Source: Halomonas sp. GFAJ-1 (GTDB lineage: Bacteria > Pseudomonadota > Gammaproteobacteria > Pseudomonadales > Halomonadaceae). Taken from it: 64,000 nt of DNA. The translations under genes were made by a program, and so were the position numbers. This document shows, in pieces, positions 34,594 to 43,632 of this stretch (position 1 is the stretch's first letter; every line of letters begins with the position of its first letter). Location of the stretch: contig CP016490.1 in the NCBI GenBank assembly GCA_002966495.1, forward strand, positions 558,001 to 622,000, read 5' to 3'. The notes below the pieces were generated by a model. It ran no database searches. It was given only the letters and a program-made list of their open reading frames with translations, and was not told where the DNA came from.

Positions 34594-35679
34594 CTAGCGC
34601 TGAAACTGTATCGCACCGGCAAGGGCCTGCAGTTGCTGATACTGCTCTTCCAAGTAGTGGCCGTAGGCATCTAAGGCTTTAAAATCAACGAAAGAGCCAT
34701 ACGTTTGCTCTAGTGCATGCACCAACTCGGGCGCTGCCAGCGCTTGCTCGAATGCTTTGGCGACGACTCCCAACCGCTCTTTCGGTGTATTCAGCGGTGC
34801 AAATAAGCCACGGTCAGTGGTGTTGACCAGCGCAATGCCCTGCTCATGCAGTGTAGGCACATGGGGTAAATCAGCCAGCCGGTCTTCGCTGGCCACGCCA
34901 AGGGGTAATAAAGCGCCAGCATTAAAAAGCGCGCGCGCCGAGGGCAAGTTCAGCATGGCAAAGTCCAGCTCGCCTCCCAGTAACGCTTCCACTTGGGCGC
35001 TGGTGCCCGGGTAGTGAACAAATTGTACATCCGCCGCTGAAATGCCTTCTTCGGCAAAAAAATGCAGCCAAAAAAAGTGATCAGTCGAGTGCGGGATAAC
35101 GCCAAACAACAGCGGCTCGCTCTGCTGGTGAATCAACCTCTTGATGTCCCCAGCCCCTGTAGCAGCGTGGCCTGCTCTAGTAGCAGGAATGTTGACCGTT
35201 CGCGTAAGCAGTGCCACCGGCGCAAACGCTTGGTGAGAGTACGCGGCGACTCCCGAGAGATAGGAAAGGTCGATGGTTTGGTGGCTGCCTAGCAGCGTGT
35301 AGCCATCGGGGGCGCTCTCCTTGACGAACTGAGAGCCCAAAATAGCGCCACCCCCTGGCATGTTAACGGTGGTGATGGGGGCCTCAAGGTACTCTTGGGC
35401 CTGAGCAGCCACAGCGCGCAAAAGCACATCGGTAGCCCCACCCTCGCCATAGGGCACAACTAAGGTAACCCCTGCAGAGGGATAAGGCTCATCGGCTAGT
35501 AATGATGCGCTCACACTCAGCCCCATCACCCCTGCACCCATCACGGCGAACCCGGTCACGCCAAACCCGATCACGCCAAACCCTTGTAACAGCGTTAACC
35601 AACGCCAGTAGAAATACCCTACCCAGTGTTGGCACACAGATAATGGTTGATGGACGGATAGTGCTCGCTGCTGGCTCAT
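34594..35679 (-). CDS. Orphan TctC/Bug-type solute receptor upstream of the split sensor
   Basis: This 361-residue protein is a tripartite tricarboxylate receptor: VTLVVPYGEGGATDVLLRAVA, the GGGAILGSQFVKESAPDGYTLL block and a late GSFVDF. The N terminus is long, with a hydrophobic signal region (about 28-62) made of a repeated GFGVTG-type pentapeptide encoded by 15-bp DNA repeats. No tctA/tctB lies next to it; instead it is followed by a membrane GGDEF/EAL sensor gene 27 bases on. It may present a carboxylate ligand to that sensor, an inference from position. Confidence 0.82.
   Translation of the reverse strand: MSQQRALSVHQPLSVCQHWVGYFYWRWLTLLQGFGVIGFGVTGFAVMGAGVMGLSVSASLLADEPYPSAGVTLVVPYGEGGATDVLLRAVAAQAQEYLEAPITTVNMPGGGAILGSQFVKESAPDGYTLLGSHQTIDLSYLSGVAAYSHQAFAPVALLTRTVNIPATRAGHAATGAGDIKRLIHQQSEPLLFGVIPHSTDHFFWLHFFAEEGISAADVQFVHYPGTSAQVEALLGGELDFAMLNLPSARALFNAGALLPLGVASEDRLADLPHVPTLHEQGIALVNTTDRGLFAPLNTPKERLGVVAKAFEQALAAPELVHALEQTYGSFVDFKALDAYGHYLEEQYQQLQALAGAIQFQR
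35525..35584. repeat. Four imperfect 15-bp tandem repeats in the orphan tctC signal region
   Basis: Units begin at 35525, 35540, 35555 and 35570 with the consensus RTCACGCCAAACCCG; the last three are nearly identical. They encode the repeated glycine-valine-rich hydrophobic core of the signal peptide on the minus strand. Confidence 0.75.
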
Positions 35680-35711
35680 TGCTTGGAATGCCTCATCCTT
35701 CTTAGCGTTAG

Positions 35712-36173
35712 CTACTCACCGCAACATACCTTTAATTTACGCTCGCTACCACATAAGCACCGCTCATTTCGACGAGGCTTTAGCCGCTCAACCCTAGGAT
35801 CGCCATCCACATACCACCAGCGCCCCTCTTTAAAGCGAAAACGCGAGATCTCCTCTAACACATGCCAGCCGCCTGGCTCACGAAAATAGGCTCGAAAATG
35901 CACGCTGCCGGTGCTGCTACTCGGCGGGGGCGCAGCCACAATAACCAGCGACTTCCATTGAGTATCCGGGTCTGGCGGCAAGTGTGCTGGCCGCGTGGTG
36001 GCGTACCAGGAGTTTAATAGATAATCCGGTTGATTCAACGCAAAGGCTGTGTAGCGCGCGCGCATAAGCGCTTCTGGCGTGGGCGCGTTAGCACCTTGGA
36101 GATAGGGCTGGCAACACCCTTGTAGCGAAGTATTGCTGCCACATGGGCAACTATCGGTGGCTAACTGAGTCAT
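35712..36173 (-). CDS. ychJ: YchJ family SEC-C motif protein
   Basis: This 153-residue protein has SEC-C zinc motifs at both ends (CPCGSNTSLQGCC near residue 9-22 and CLCGSERKLKVCC at the C terminus) around a YchJ/NTF2-like core (MRARYTAFALNQPDYLL, VHFRAYF, WWYVDGD). The role of YchJ is unknown. It starts at ATG 36173; the 180 bases before it and the next plus-strand gene contain the divergent promoters. Confidence 0.88.
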   Translation of the reverse strand: MTQLATDSCPCGSNTSLQGCCQPYLQGANAPTPEALMRARYTAFALNQPDYLLNSWYATTRPAHLPPDPDTQWKSLVIVAAPPPSSSTGSVHFRAYFREPGGWHVLEEISRFRFKEGRWWYVDGDPRVERLKPRRNERCLCGSERKLKVCCGE

Positions 36174-36353
36174 AATGGTGGCTCTAGTATGAACAAAGAG
36201 TAGGGGCGCAGTAGATAATTTGTTTTGATATCACCTCAGTGTAAATGTATCGGTGCTGCCCTAGAGTAGGTATAGTATCAAAGCAACATCACTAGACAGA
36301 CGGAGTACGCAACACGACCGATCATTCTTTCCAAACGCAGTGGAGGTTCTCCT

Positions 36354-36665
36354 ATGAAGGTTTATAAACCGGAATGGCAGTGCACGTTTAGCGTAAACGA
36401 AGGCGCGGTAGAATCAGCAAACTGGAAAGAGCGAATCGCGTGGCGGCTAAGAGCGTTTGCCGACCGTCTTGAAGGCGGCGGACGCACAGTGAAGATCGAC
36501 TGCAACGTCTCTCCACACGTTAGCCAAGACGAAGTCGATACCTGTTTAGGGAAAGGGTTTGAAGTGACCCAGCGGCTGCTAACCCAGCTGGCCCGCCAGC
36601 AGGCCTGTGAAGATGTGATGCGCCACGCAAAAGCAGAGCTTTACGAAGAGCAATCTCAAGCTTGA
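36354..36665 (+). CDS. Unknown 103-residue protein
   Basis: I do not recognise a family. The sequence is rich in charged residues, with WKERIAWRLRAFADRLEGGGRTVKIDCNV near the N terminus and a long helical C-terminal half. No signal peptide or membrane helix is seen. GGAGG lies before the ATG at good spacing, and a clear terminator follows at 36692, so it is a well-expressed single-gene unit. Confidence 0.75.
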   Translation: MKVYKPEWQCTFSVNEGAVESANWKERIAWRLRAFADRLEGGGRTVKIDCNVSPHVSQDEVDTCLGKGFEVTQRLLTQLARQQACEDVMRHAKAELYEEQSQA

Positions 36666-36691
36666 AGCAGTAGAGTAATATCTTAGAAAAG

Positions 36692-36740
36692 CACCCGCCC
36701 GTTGTTAACAGCTTTTGTTAATAGTTGGCGGGTGTTTTTT
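36692..36740 (+). terminator. Terminator after the 103-residue protein gene
   Basis: CACCCGCC (36692-36699) pairs with GGCGGGTG (36727-36734) around an inner AT-rich stem (TTAACA/TGTTAA), followed by TTTTTT. Confidence 0.75.
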
Positions 36741-36763
36741 ATTGGACGTTTTTCACCTAGACC

Positions 36764-37933
36764 TCATCCCGAAAACGGCGTTTCTAACGCTTCGCCTAAG
36801 CGCTGCATAAACGCAGAGCACGCGTTTAGCTGAGTTACCTCAATATACTCATCCGGCTGGTGCGCCTGGGCAATACTGCCCGGCCCCAAAATAATCGTTT
36901 GCAACCCCTTCCCCTGGAACTGCCCTGCTTCTGTCGCGTAAGCAACCGCGTGGCTGCAGCAGTTATCAGGCAAATGGTCTTTAGCCAAGCGGAGCACCTG
37001 ATCGTTATCGCGGTCGGCTAAGCCTGGCACCGTAACGTTTAACGGCTCTGTGACTATCTCAACCGTTTTGCCTTTCGCCGATAGCGCCTCGCTAAGCTGA
37101 GCGCAGTACGCCTCAAAACGTGCATATATTTCGCTGAACGACTCCGTTGGCAGGTGGCGAATTTCCCATTCGAACTGGCACTCACGCGCCATGATATTGA
37201 TCGCCGTACCGCCTTTAATTTTACCTACATGCAAACTGGTATGGGGCACATTAAACGCTTCGTCGACTCGCCCTTCTTCTACTAGCGCCGCCATAGTGTC
37301 TTCAATAAAGGTGACCAGTCGCGCGGCGATATGAATCGCCGAGGTACCCTGATTCACTTGGCTACTATGGGCTTCGCGGCCAATCACCGTGGTACGCAGG
37401 TTGGTAGCGCCCTTTTGCGCTACCACCGGCTGCATGCTGGTGGGTTCCCCCACAATGACATGGGCCGTGGTGGTGTAGTGTTCATAAAAGCGTTTAATCA
37501 AGCTAGGGGCACCGACGCAGCCAATCTCTTCGTCGTAAGAAAACCCAAAATAGATAGGCTGCTTAAGGGGCGCGTTCACCCAGGTGGGCACCATGGCCAG
37601 CGCGCAGGCAATAAAGCCTTTCATGTCACAGGTGCCACGTCCGTACAAGCGGCCATCACCGCCATCACATAGGGTAAACGGATCGCTCGACCATGGCTGG
37701 CCTGCCACTGGCACCACATCGGTATGGCCAGAAAGCATCACACCGCCAGGGGCATCAGGGCCTACGCGGGCGATCAAGTTGGCTTTGGTGCCGCAGGGGC
37801 TCATGACGCGCTCTGAGCTAACGCCGTAGTCTGCCAAATAGCGCTCAACAAACTCAATCAAGGCCAAATTGGATTCGCTGGAGGTCGTGTCAAATGACAC
37901 AAGCTTCGCCAGTAACGTGGTTGCGTCTGTCAT
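36764..37933 (-). CDS. argE: Acetylornithine deacetylase
   Basis: This 389-residue M20-family zinc amidohydrolase removes acetate from N-acetylornithine in arginine synthesis. It has MLSGHTDVVPV and YGRGTCDMKGF (metal ligands and catalytic aspartate), SYDEEIGCVG (catalytic glutamate) and the C-terminal histidine in PGSIAQAHQPDEY. The dimerisation domain contains HVGKIKGGTAINIMA. It is divergent from ugpB; the ~240 bases between hold the ugpB Pho boxes. Confidence 0.9.
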   Translation of the reverse strand: MTDATTLLAKLVSFDTTSSESNLALIEFVERYLADYGVSSERVMSPCGTKANLIARVGPDAPGGVMLSGHTDVVPVAGQPWSSDPFTLCDGGDGRLYGRGTCDMKGFIACALAMVPTWVNAPLKQPIYFGFSYDEEIGCVGAPSLIKRFYEHYTTTAHVIVGEPTSMQPVVAQKGATNLRTTVIGREAHSSQVNQGTSAIHIAARLVTFIEDTMAALVEEGRVDEAFNVPHTSLHVGKIKGGTAINIMARECQFEWEIRHLPTESFSEIYARFEAYCAQLSEALSAKGKTVEIVTEPLNVTVPGLADRDNDQVLRLAKDHLPDNCCSHAVAYATEAGQFQGKGLQTIILGPGSIAQAHQPDEYIEVTQLNACSAFMQRLGEALETPFSG

Positions 37934-38024
37934 AGGACTCTCTTAATTCTCTGATTTTCGCCACACTAGCACTGCACCAGGGCTTTTCCTACTCAGCGAG
38001 TTAACCGATAACTGCTAAACGTGA

Positions 38025-38064
38025 CTGTCACGTCAGCTTCATCGTGCATTCATAAAAACGTCAT
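38025..38064 (+). promoter_or_regulatory. PhoB box array upstream of ugpB
   Basis: Four half-sites lie exactly 11 bases apart: CTGTCAC (38025), GCTTCAT (38036), CATTCAT (38047) and ACGTCAT (38058). All keep the TCA core of the Pho box unit. The array ends 109 bases before the ugpB start. PhoB control of ugp is known in Escherichia coli, which supports the call. Confidence 0.8.
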
Positions 38065-38173
38065 CTACACTACTTATTGTTCAATGCACCCAATGAATCC
38101 AAAAAACGCATTGTCGAGAGCTTACGGGCCAGACCGACCTGGCGACTCAAGCTCAGACCTACAAGGAGCTGTT

Positions 38174-39499
38174 ATGTCTCGCTTCACACTGCGCGCACTT
38201 GCTATTGGCGTGGCCACTGCCAGCCTTAGCCTATCTGCCCACGCCACCACAGAGGTCAACTGGTGGCATGCGATGGGTGGTCAGTTAGGAGAAATTCTTG
38301 AAGGCATCACCGATGACTTCAACGCTTCACAAGACGATTACCGCGTGCGCCCCAGCTATCGGGGTAACTATACCGAAACGATGACCGGTGCCATCGCGGC
38401 TTTTCGTGCTGGTGAACAGCCCCATATTTTACAAGTCTTTGAAGTTGGCACGGGCACCATGATGAATGCCGCCGGTGCGGTATATCCGGTATACCAGCTG
38501 ATGGAAGACCACGGCCGTGCGTTTGACAATGACGCCTTCCTGCCTGCGGTGGTCGGTTACTACACCGACACAGAGGGCAACATGCTCTCCTTCCCGTTCA
38601 ACTCGTCAACTCCCATCATGTACTACAACCGTGACGTGTTTGAGGAAGCCGGTTTAGACCCCGAGCAGCCGCCGCAAACGTGGCAAGAGATGGAAGCCTT
38701 CTCAGCGCAAATCCAGGAATCCGGTGCTGCTCGCTGTGGTTTTACCTCCTCTTGGCCTAGTTGGGTGATGCTGGAAAACTTCTCAGCCATGCATAACTTA
38801 CCGCTGGGCACGCTGGAAAATGGCTTTGGTGGCATAGAAACAGAGCTGAATTTCAATAACGAGCACGTCGCCCGCCACTGGGACAACTTGAAAGCCTGGC
38901 AAGAAGAGGGGCTTTACCGCTGGGGCGGCCCAGGCGCTGGTGACGACGCGGTGCCTATGTTCTACGCCGGTGACTGCGCGATGTTCTTTGGCTCCTCCGC
39001 TTCTCGTGCTGACATTGCCGCTAATGCCGACTTTGAGGTTGGGTTTGGCATGTTACCTTACTACGATGATATTGACGGCGCACCGCAAAACTCAATCATC
39101 GGCGGCGCTACGCTGTGGGCCATGCAGGGCCACGATGACGAAGAGTATGAGGCCGTTGCCGCTTTCTTTGACTACCTCTCCCAACCTGACGTGCAGGCCG
39201 ATTGGCATCAGCGCACTGGCTATCTGCCGATTACTCAAGCGGCCTGGGATTTAAGCGAGGAGCAGGGGTATTACGACGAGAACCCAGGTGCCGACACGTC
39301 CATCAAGCAAATGACCCTCAACGAGCCCACAGAAAACTCCATGGGCCTGCGCTTTGGTAACTTTGTGCAGATTCGCGACATCATCTCCGAGGAGATGGAA
39401 GCCGTCATGAGCGGTCGCAAAGATGGGCAGCAGGCTGCTGACGATGCGGTTCGCCGGGGTAACGCGCTGCTCCGCGATTTCGAAGCCGCCAACCAATAA
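38174..39499 (+). CDS. ugpB: sn-Glycerol-3-phosphate-binding periplasmic protein
   Basis: This 441-residue ABC solute-binding protein has a signal peptide (about 1-24, ending AHA) and the UgpB pattern: VNWWHAMGGQLGEILEGITDDFNASQ, FPFNSSTPIMYYN and the C-terminal QQAADDAVRRGNALL. It binds glycerol-3-phosphate or glycerophosphodiesters. The start is ATG 38174 because AAGGAG lies just before it; 51 upstream codons open in the same frame overlap the PhoB array. It heads ugpBAEC. A hairpin follows. Confidence 0.88.
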   Translation: MSRFTLRALAIGVATASLSLSAHATTEVNWWHAMGGQLGEILEGITDDFNASQDDYRVRPSYRGNYTETMTGAIAAFRAGEQPHILQVFEVGTGTMMNAAGAVYPVYQLMEDHGRAFDNDAFLPAVVGYYTDTEGNMLSFPFNSSTPIMYYNRDVFEEAGLDPEQPPQTWQEMEAFSAQIQESGAARCGFTSSWPSWVMLENFSAMHNLPLGTLENGFGGIETELNFNNEHVARHWDNLKAWQEEGLYRWGGPGAGDDAVPMFYAGDCAMFFGSSASRADIAANADFEVGFGMLPYYDDIDGAPQNSIIGGATLWAMQGHDDEEYEAVAAFFDYLSQPDVQADWHQRTGYLPITQAAWDLSEEQGYYDENPGADTSIKQMTLNEPTENSMGLRFGNFVQIRDIISEEMEAVMSGRKDGQQAADDAVRRGNALLRDFEAANQ

Positions 39500-39513
39500 G
39501 CTAGTAACTTCTT

Positions 39514-39541
39514 CGCCGCCTACCTACCCGTAGGCGGCGCT
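39514..39541 (+). terminator. Hairpin between ugpB and ugpA
   Basis: CGCCGCCTAC (39514-39523) pairs with GTAGGCGGCG (39530-39539) around a 6-base loop, with only a short T-run (CTTTCG). Like the phnD-phnC hairpin, it probably limits expression of the membrane subunits relative to the binding protein. Confidence 0.6.
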
Positions 39542-39566
39542 TTCGTTTGTTGTAAGGTGAGCTTCC

Positions 39567-40451
39567 ATGCAGACTAAACGCATGACGTTTCCTGGCCGCT
39601 GGTTGCCTTATGCACTGCTGGCTCCCCAGGTCATTATTACGCTGATTTTTTTCATCTGGCCTGCGGGCAAAGCGATGTATCAATCGCTGCTACGCGAAGA
39701 TGCTTTCGGCCTGCGTAGCACCTTTGTGGGTCTGGAAAACTTTGCCCGACTGTTTCGTGACGGCGCGTACCTCAACTCACTGTCAGTCACCGTGGTATTT
39801 GCCGTCGGCACCACGCTGATTTCCATGTCAGTGGCGCTGCTGCTCGCCAGTACCGTGAACCGCATGATCCGCTCTCGAAGCACCTACACCACACTGCTCG
39901 TATGGCCTTATGCCATTGCGCCAGCCATTGCCGGGGTGCTGTGGTGGTTTATTTTCAACCCCTCTATCGGCATCGTGCCTTACCTGCTGGAGATGGTGGG
40001 TTACAACTGGAATCACCGTACCTCGGGTAATGATGCCATGCTGCTGGTGATTTTGGCTGCGGCCTGGAAGCAAATTTCCTATAACTTTTTGTTCTTCTTG
40101 GCAGGCATGCAGTCTATCCCCCAGTCGTTGATTGAGGCCGCCGCTATTGATGGCGCAAGCCCCATGAAACGCTTTTGGACCATCGTGTTCCCCCTGCTCT
40201 CACCCACCACGTTCTTCTTGATGGTCGTTAACGTGGTGTACGCCATGTTCGATACCTTCGGCATTATCCACGCCACGACCCAGGGCGGTCCCTCTCAGGC
40301 CACCAACATTCTGGTTTATAAAGTTTACGCCGATGGCTTTATTGGCCTGAACCTCGGCTCTTCGGCAGCACAGTCCGTGATTCTTATGATCATCGTGATA
40401 CTGCTCACCGTTGTGCAGTTCCGTTTTATTGAGCGGCGGGTGAACTACTAA
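39567..40451 (+). CDS. ugpA: Glycerol-3-phosphate ABC transporter permease
   Basis: This 294-residue inner-membrane permease of the MalF type has six hydrophobic segments and the EAA loop IEAAAIDGASPMKRFWTIVFPLLSPTTF. It pairs with UgpE. AAGGTGAG precedes the ATG at 39567. It lies in the middle of ugpBAEC, separated from ugpB by a hairpin. Confidence 0.92.
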   Translation: MQTKRMTFPGRWLPYALLAPQVIITLIFFIWPAGKAMYQSLLREDAFGLRSTFVGLENFARLFRDGAYLNSLSVTVVFAVGTTLISMSVALLLASTVNRMIRSRSTYTTLLVWPYAIAPAIAGVLWWFIFNPSIGIVPYLLEMVGYNWNHRTSGNDAMLLVILAAAWKQISYNFLFFLAGMQSIPQSLIEAAAIDGASPMKRFWTIVFPLLSPTTFFLMVVNVVYAMFDTFGIIHATTQGGPSQATNILVYKVYADGFIGLNLGSSAAQSVILMIIVILLTVVQFRFIERRVNY

Positions 40452-40491
40452 TGGCGCACGTTCTAACCTTTACCGATAAGAGAGCCTTGTG

Positions 40492-41340
40492 ATGGTTGAA
40501 AATCGCCCCTGGGCCAACCTGTTTGCCCATACCATTCTCATTATTGGCGTCGCGCTGGTGGTGTTTCCAGTGTATATCGCCATTGTTGCCTCGACCCATG
40601 GCCCGGGTGAATTCTTACGCGGCACGCTGCCCCTACTGCCTGGCCCCCACGCCATCGACAACTACACCGCTATGTGGAGCACCGGCCTTTCCCGCGCCGG
40701 CGCGCCGCCCGCCGGACAAATGCTCTGGAATAGTTTTGTAATGGCGATGGCCATCACAATCGGTAAGCTCTCCATTTCGCTGCTGTCCGCGTTTGCCATT
40801 GTGTACTTCCGCTTCCGCTTCCGGATGTTCTTCTTCTGGATCATTTTCATCACCCTGATGCTGCCGGTGGAAGTACGCATTATCCCAACGTTCCAGGTGG
40901 TCGCGGACCTGAAAATGCTCAACAGCTTTGCCGGGCTCTCTATCCCGTTAATTGCCTCGGCGACCGCCACGTTTCTGTTCCGGCAGTTTTTTATGACCGT
41001 ACCTGAAGAGATGCTGGAAGCAGCACGGGTCGATGGCGCGGGGCCGCTTAAATTTTTTAAAGACATTTTGATGCCGCTGTCGATTACCAATATCGCAGCG
41101 CTGTTTGTGATCATGTTCATCTATGGCTGGAACCAGTACCTCTGGCCGCTGCTGATCACCACCGACCCCGACTACTACACCATTGTGATGGGCATTCAAC
41201 GGATGACCACCGCCGCCGATGGCGACCCGCAGTGGCACTTGGTGATGGCGGCGGTGGTCATGGCAGCACTCCCCCCTGTGCTGGTGGTGCTCTTTATGCA
41301 GCGCTTATTTGTGAAAGGCCTGACCGAGACGGAGAAATAA
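40492..41340 (+). CDS. ugpE: Glycerol-3-phosphate ABC transporter permease
   Basis: This 282-residue MalG-type permease has six hydrophobic segments and the EAA loop LEAARVDGAGPLKFFKDILMPLSITN. The product ends GLTETEK. ATG 40492 follows a GTG in the same frame; the ATG is preferred. It is joined to ugpC with one base between stop and ATG. Confidence 0.92.
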   Translation: MVENRPWANLFAHTILIIGVALVVFPVYIAIVASTHGPGEFLRGTLPLLPGPHAIDNYTAMWSTGLSRAGAPPAGQMLWNSFVMAMAITIGKLSISLLSAFAIVYFRFRFRMFFFWIIFITLMLPVEVRIIPTFQVVADLKMLNSFAGLSIPLIASATATFLFRQFFMTVPEEMLEAARVDGAGPLKFFKDILMPLSITNIAALFVIMFIYGWNQYLWPLLITTDPDYYTIVMGIQRMTTAADGDPQWHLVMAAVVMAALPPVLVVLFMQRLFVKGLTETEK

Positions 41341-41341
41341 G

Positions 41342-42433
41342 ATGGCCAGTATTACCTTGGAAAGGCTAAAGAAAACCTACACAGGCAATGTCGATGCGGT
41401 AAAAGGCATCGACTTGCACATTGAAGACGGCGAGTTTGTGGTGCTGGTAGGGCCTTCAGGCTGCGGAAAATCCACGCTACTACGTATGGTGGCGGGCCTT
41501 GAAACCATCACCGATGGCACGCTCAAAATCGGTGATCGTGTGGTCAATAAGCTCGAACCCGCCGAACGCGATATTGCCATGGTGTTCCAAAACTACGCGC
41601 TCTACCCGCACATGACGGTGTACAACAACCTCGCCTATGGCCTGAAGAACCGAGGCTTTAAAAAAGATGAGATTGAAAAGCGCGTACGCACTGCTGCCAA
41701 AATGCTTGAAATTGAAGACTTTTTAGAACGCAAACCGCGCAAGCTTTCTGGCGGGCAGCGCCAGCGGGTGGCCATGGGGCGCGCGCTAGTGCGCGAGCCA
41801 GCAGCCTTTTTGTTTGATGAGCCGCTTTCCAACCTAGACGCCAAGCTACGGGTACAGATGCGCGTAGAGATCAAGCAGCTTCAGCGGCGCCTGAAAACCA
41901 CCAGCCTGTACGTGACCCACGACCAGCTGGAAGCCATGACCCTAGGCGACCGCTTGGTCGTGCTGAACGCTGGGCAAATTGAGCAAGTGGGCACACCCAT
42001 GGAAATCTACGCCCGTCCGGCGACGATGTTTGTGGCTGGATTTATTGGCTCCCCCGCCATGAACATGTTGCCCATTGAGTACTTAAACGCACGGGGCTCC
42101 CAGGGGCTATTAGACAACTTGGCAGAAGGTACAGATATCGTCGGTATTCGCCCAGATGACATGCATTTAGTACCACCAGCAAGCCCCCACTTAACTGTCG
42201 ATTCGACGCTGGCGCTATTTGAGGCCGCCGGTGCTGAAAGCCACCTGTATGTAACCCTCGCCGATAGTGACCAGCCTACGGTCATTCGCGTGTCAGGCCA
42301 GCCGCCGGTCGCCGAAGGCGAAACACTGCGCTTTTACGTTCCCCTAGGCGCACTGCACCCCTTTAACAGCGCCACGGGGCAGCGCACTGACGCGTTAGAA
42401 GAGACTGTCCTAAACACAACTCTGAAAACATAG
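41342..42433 (+). CDS. ugpC: Glycerol-3-phosphate ABC transporter ATP-binding protein
   Basis: This 363-residue ATPase has Walker A GPSGCGKST, signature LSGGQRQRVAMGRAL, Walker B FLFDEPLSNLD and a C-terminal TOBE-type regulatory region with GIRPDDMHL. It is the last gene of ugpBAEC; the ugpQ phosphodiesterase gene, often next in other bacteria, is absent here. Confidence 0.92.
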   Translation: MASITLERLKKTYTGNVDAVKGIDLHIEDGEFVVLVGPSGCGKSTLLRMVAGLETITDGTLKIGDRVVNKLEPAERDIAMVFQNYALYPHMTVYNNLAYGLKNRGFKKDEIEKRVRTAAKMLEIEDFLERKPRKLSGGQRQRVAMGRALVREPAAFLFDEPLSNLDAKLRVQMRVEIKQLQRRLKTTSLYVTHDQLEAMTLGDRLVVLNAGQIEQVGTPMEIYARPATMFVAGFIGSPAMNMLPIEYLNARGSQGLLDNLAEGTDIVGIRPDDMHLVPPASPHLTVDSTLALFEAAGAESHLYVTLADSDQPTVIRVSGQPPVAEGETLRFYVPLGALHPFNSATGQRTDALEETVLNTTLKT

Positions 42434-42614
42434 ACGCAGAGGCACAACCCTAGAGACAAGCCCTGGAAACACCGCAAATCCCCCCGGCGGGTAGCGCTTG
42501 CCGCCCGCCGCACCGTGAGCACTTATTAACACTCCCCTCTGCGGCACTACATTCATACGGGTGTCATCGTTCACCGTTAGCATGCCATTAAGGCTAAACG
42601 AAACGGTGACCACT

Positions 42615-42758
42615 ATGGCGAACCAACCGCGCGCACCGCTAAGTGACGAAGAAATCGCTTACTTAATTCAACTGGCTAATGGCAACGCTATTGCGAGGCA
42701 GCGCAGGCGTGAAAAAAAGCGGTCACGTTCATTGCGCCCGCCATCACCAGGGGAGTGA
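42615..42758 (+). CDS. Possible 47-residue basic small protein
   Basis: A short frame encodes MANQPRAPLSDEEIAYLIQLANGNAIARQRRREKK-type sequence: an acidic helical N terminus and a very basic C terminus. No ribosome site stands out, and it overlaps the end of the convergent SDR gene by 15 bases. It has no recognised family. Reported because its amino-acid pattern looks protein-like; evidence is limited. Confidence 0.35.
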   Translation: MANQPRAPLSDEEIAYLIQLANGNAIARQRRREKKRSRSLRPPSPGE

Positions 42759-43409
42759 CTCCCCATTGCTATGCCAAAACCCGCCACTGTTCTCTAGTGT
42801 TAGCGCTTCAATACGCGCGGCGATGCCTAATGCTGCCTCTTGGGGGCTGATCAACCCACCAAAATTCACCATGCGTGTTTGCACATAACCGGGATGTAGT
42901 TGCGCCACCGCAATACCTTGAGGCTTCAAGTCCATCGCCAGCGATTTCCCAAACGCATTGAGCGCCGCTTTAGAGGCACGGTAGCCATAGCGTCCACCGG
43001 AGTCGTTATCCGCTATTGAACCCATCCGGCTAGTGATATTGGCAATTTTGCTGCCCTTTTTAAGGGTAGGCAGAAGCGCTTCGACGACACGCAGCGGTGC
43101 ATAGGCGTTGATCTCCATCTGCTCACGGATACTGTCGAAATCAACGCTGCCCAGGGCCTCATCGCGAAGCAGCCCCGCGTTGTTAATTAGCAGATCGACC
43201 GTTTGGCCATTAAGCGCCTCGGCTAACCGGGCAACATCGTGGGGATGAGTGACATCAATTCCATCGAACACGTGATCCGCAACGCGATCCAGCTCTTCTG
43301 ACGACTGACGGCAAACGCCTAGCACGCGCCACCCAGCGTCAACGTAGTACTCAGCAAGCGCTAAGCCTACACCCCGGTTAGCTCCGGTAATAACAACGGT
43401 TGATTTCAT
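42744..43409 (-). CDS. Short-chain dehydrogenase/reductase
   Basis: This 221-residue Rossmann-fold SDR has the nucleotide motif TGANRGVGLA, the NNAG motif (LLINNAGLL), catalytic serine in ANITSRMG and the YGYRASKAA tyrosine/lysine pair. The substrate is unknown; the family member CsgA/carbonyl-reductase-like arrangement is closest. It is divergent from the glycosyltransferase operon and shares its 223-base intergenic region. Confidence 0.85.
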   Translation of the reverse strand: MKSTVVITGANRGVGLALAEYYVDAGWRVLGVCRQSSEELDRVADHVFDGIDVTHPHDVARLAEALNGQTVDLLINNAGLLRDEALGSVDFDSIREQMEINAYAPLRVVEALLPTLKKGSKIANITSRMGSIADNDSGGRYGYRASKAALNAFGKSLAMDLKPQGIAVAQLHPGYVQTRMVNFGGLISPQEAALGIAARIEALTLENSGGFWHSNGESLPW

Positions 43410-43545
43410 TCTGGCTCCCTGCTGCTTTTATTGATGAGGACGAAGAGGATAGAACATCTATACACGTCCAGTGTAACTGGCTCTCGACAGGTGTGTTGTA
43501 AAGCCTGCCCTATCTATGGAGTAGCCTACGCAAACTAGCGCAAGC

Positions 43546-43585
43546 CTGTCATCAGTTCTTCATCCTGCTGTCTTACCAGTGTCAC
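43546..43585 (+). promoter_or_regulatory. PhoB box array upstream of the glycosyltransferase/PAP2 pair
   Basis: Four half-sites lie exactly 11 bases apart: CTGTCAT (43546), TCTTCAT (43557), CTGTCTT (43568) and GTGTCAC (43579). Three of the four fit the CTGTCAT consensus closely. A possible -10 (TTAAAT, 43606-43611) lies about 20 bases after the last unit, which would start transcription just before the ATG at 43633. Confidence 0.82.
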
Positions 43586-43632
43586 CCGCACGGCCCACCA
43601 TGGCGTTAAATGTGATGAGGGATGAATCGCAC

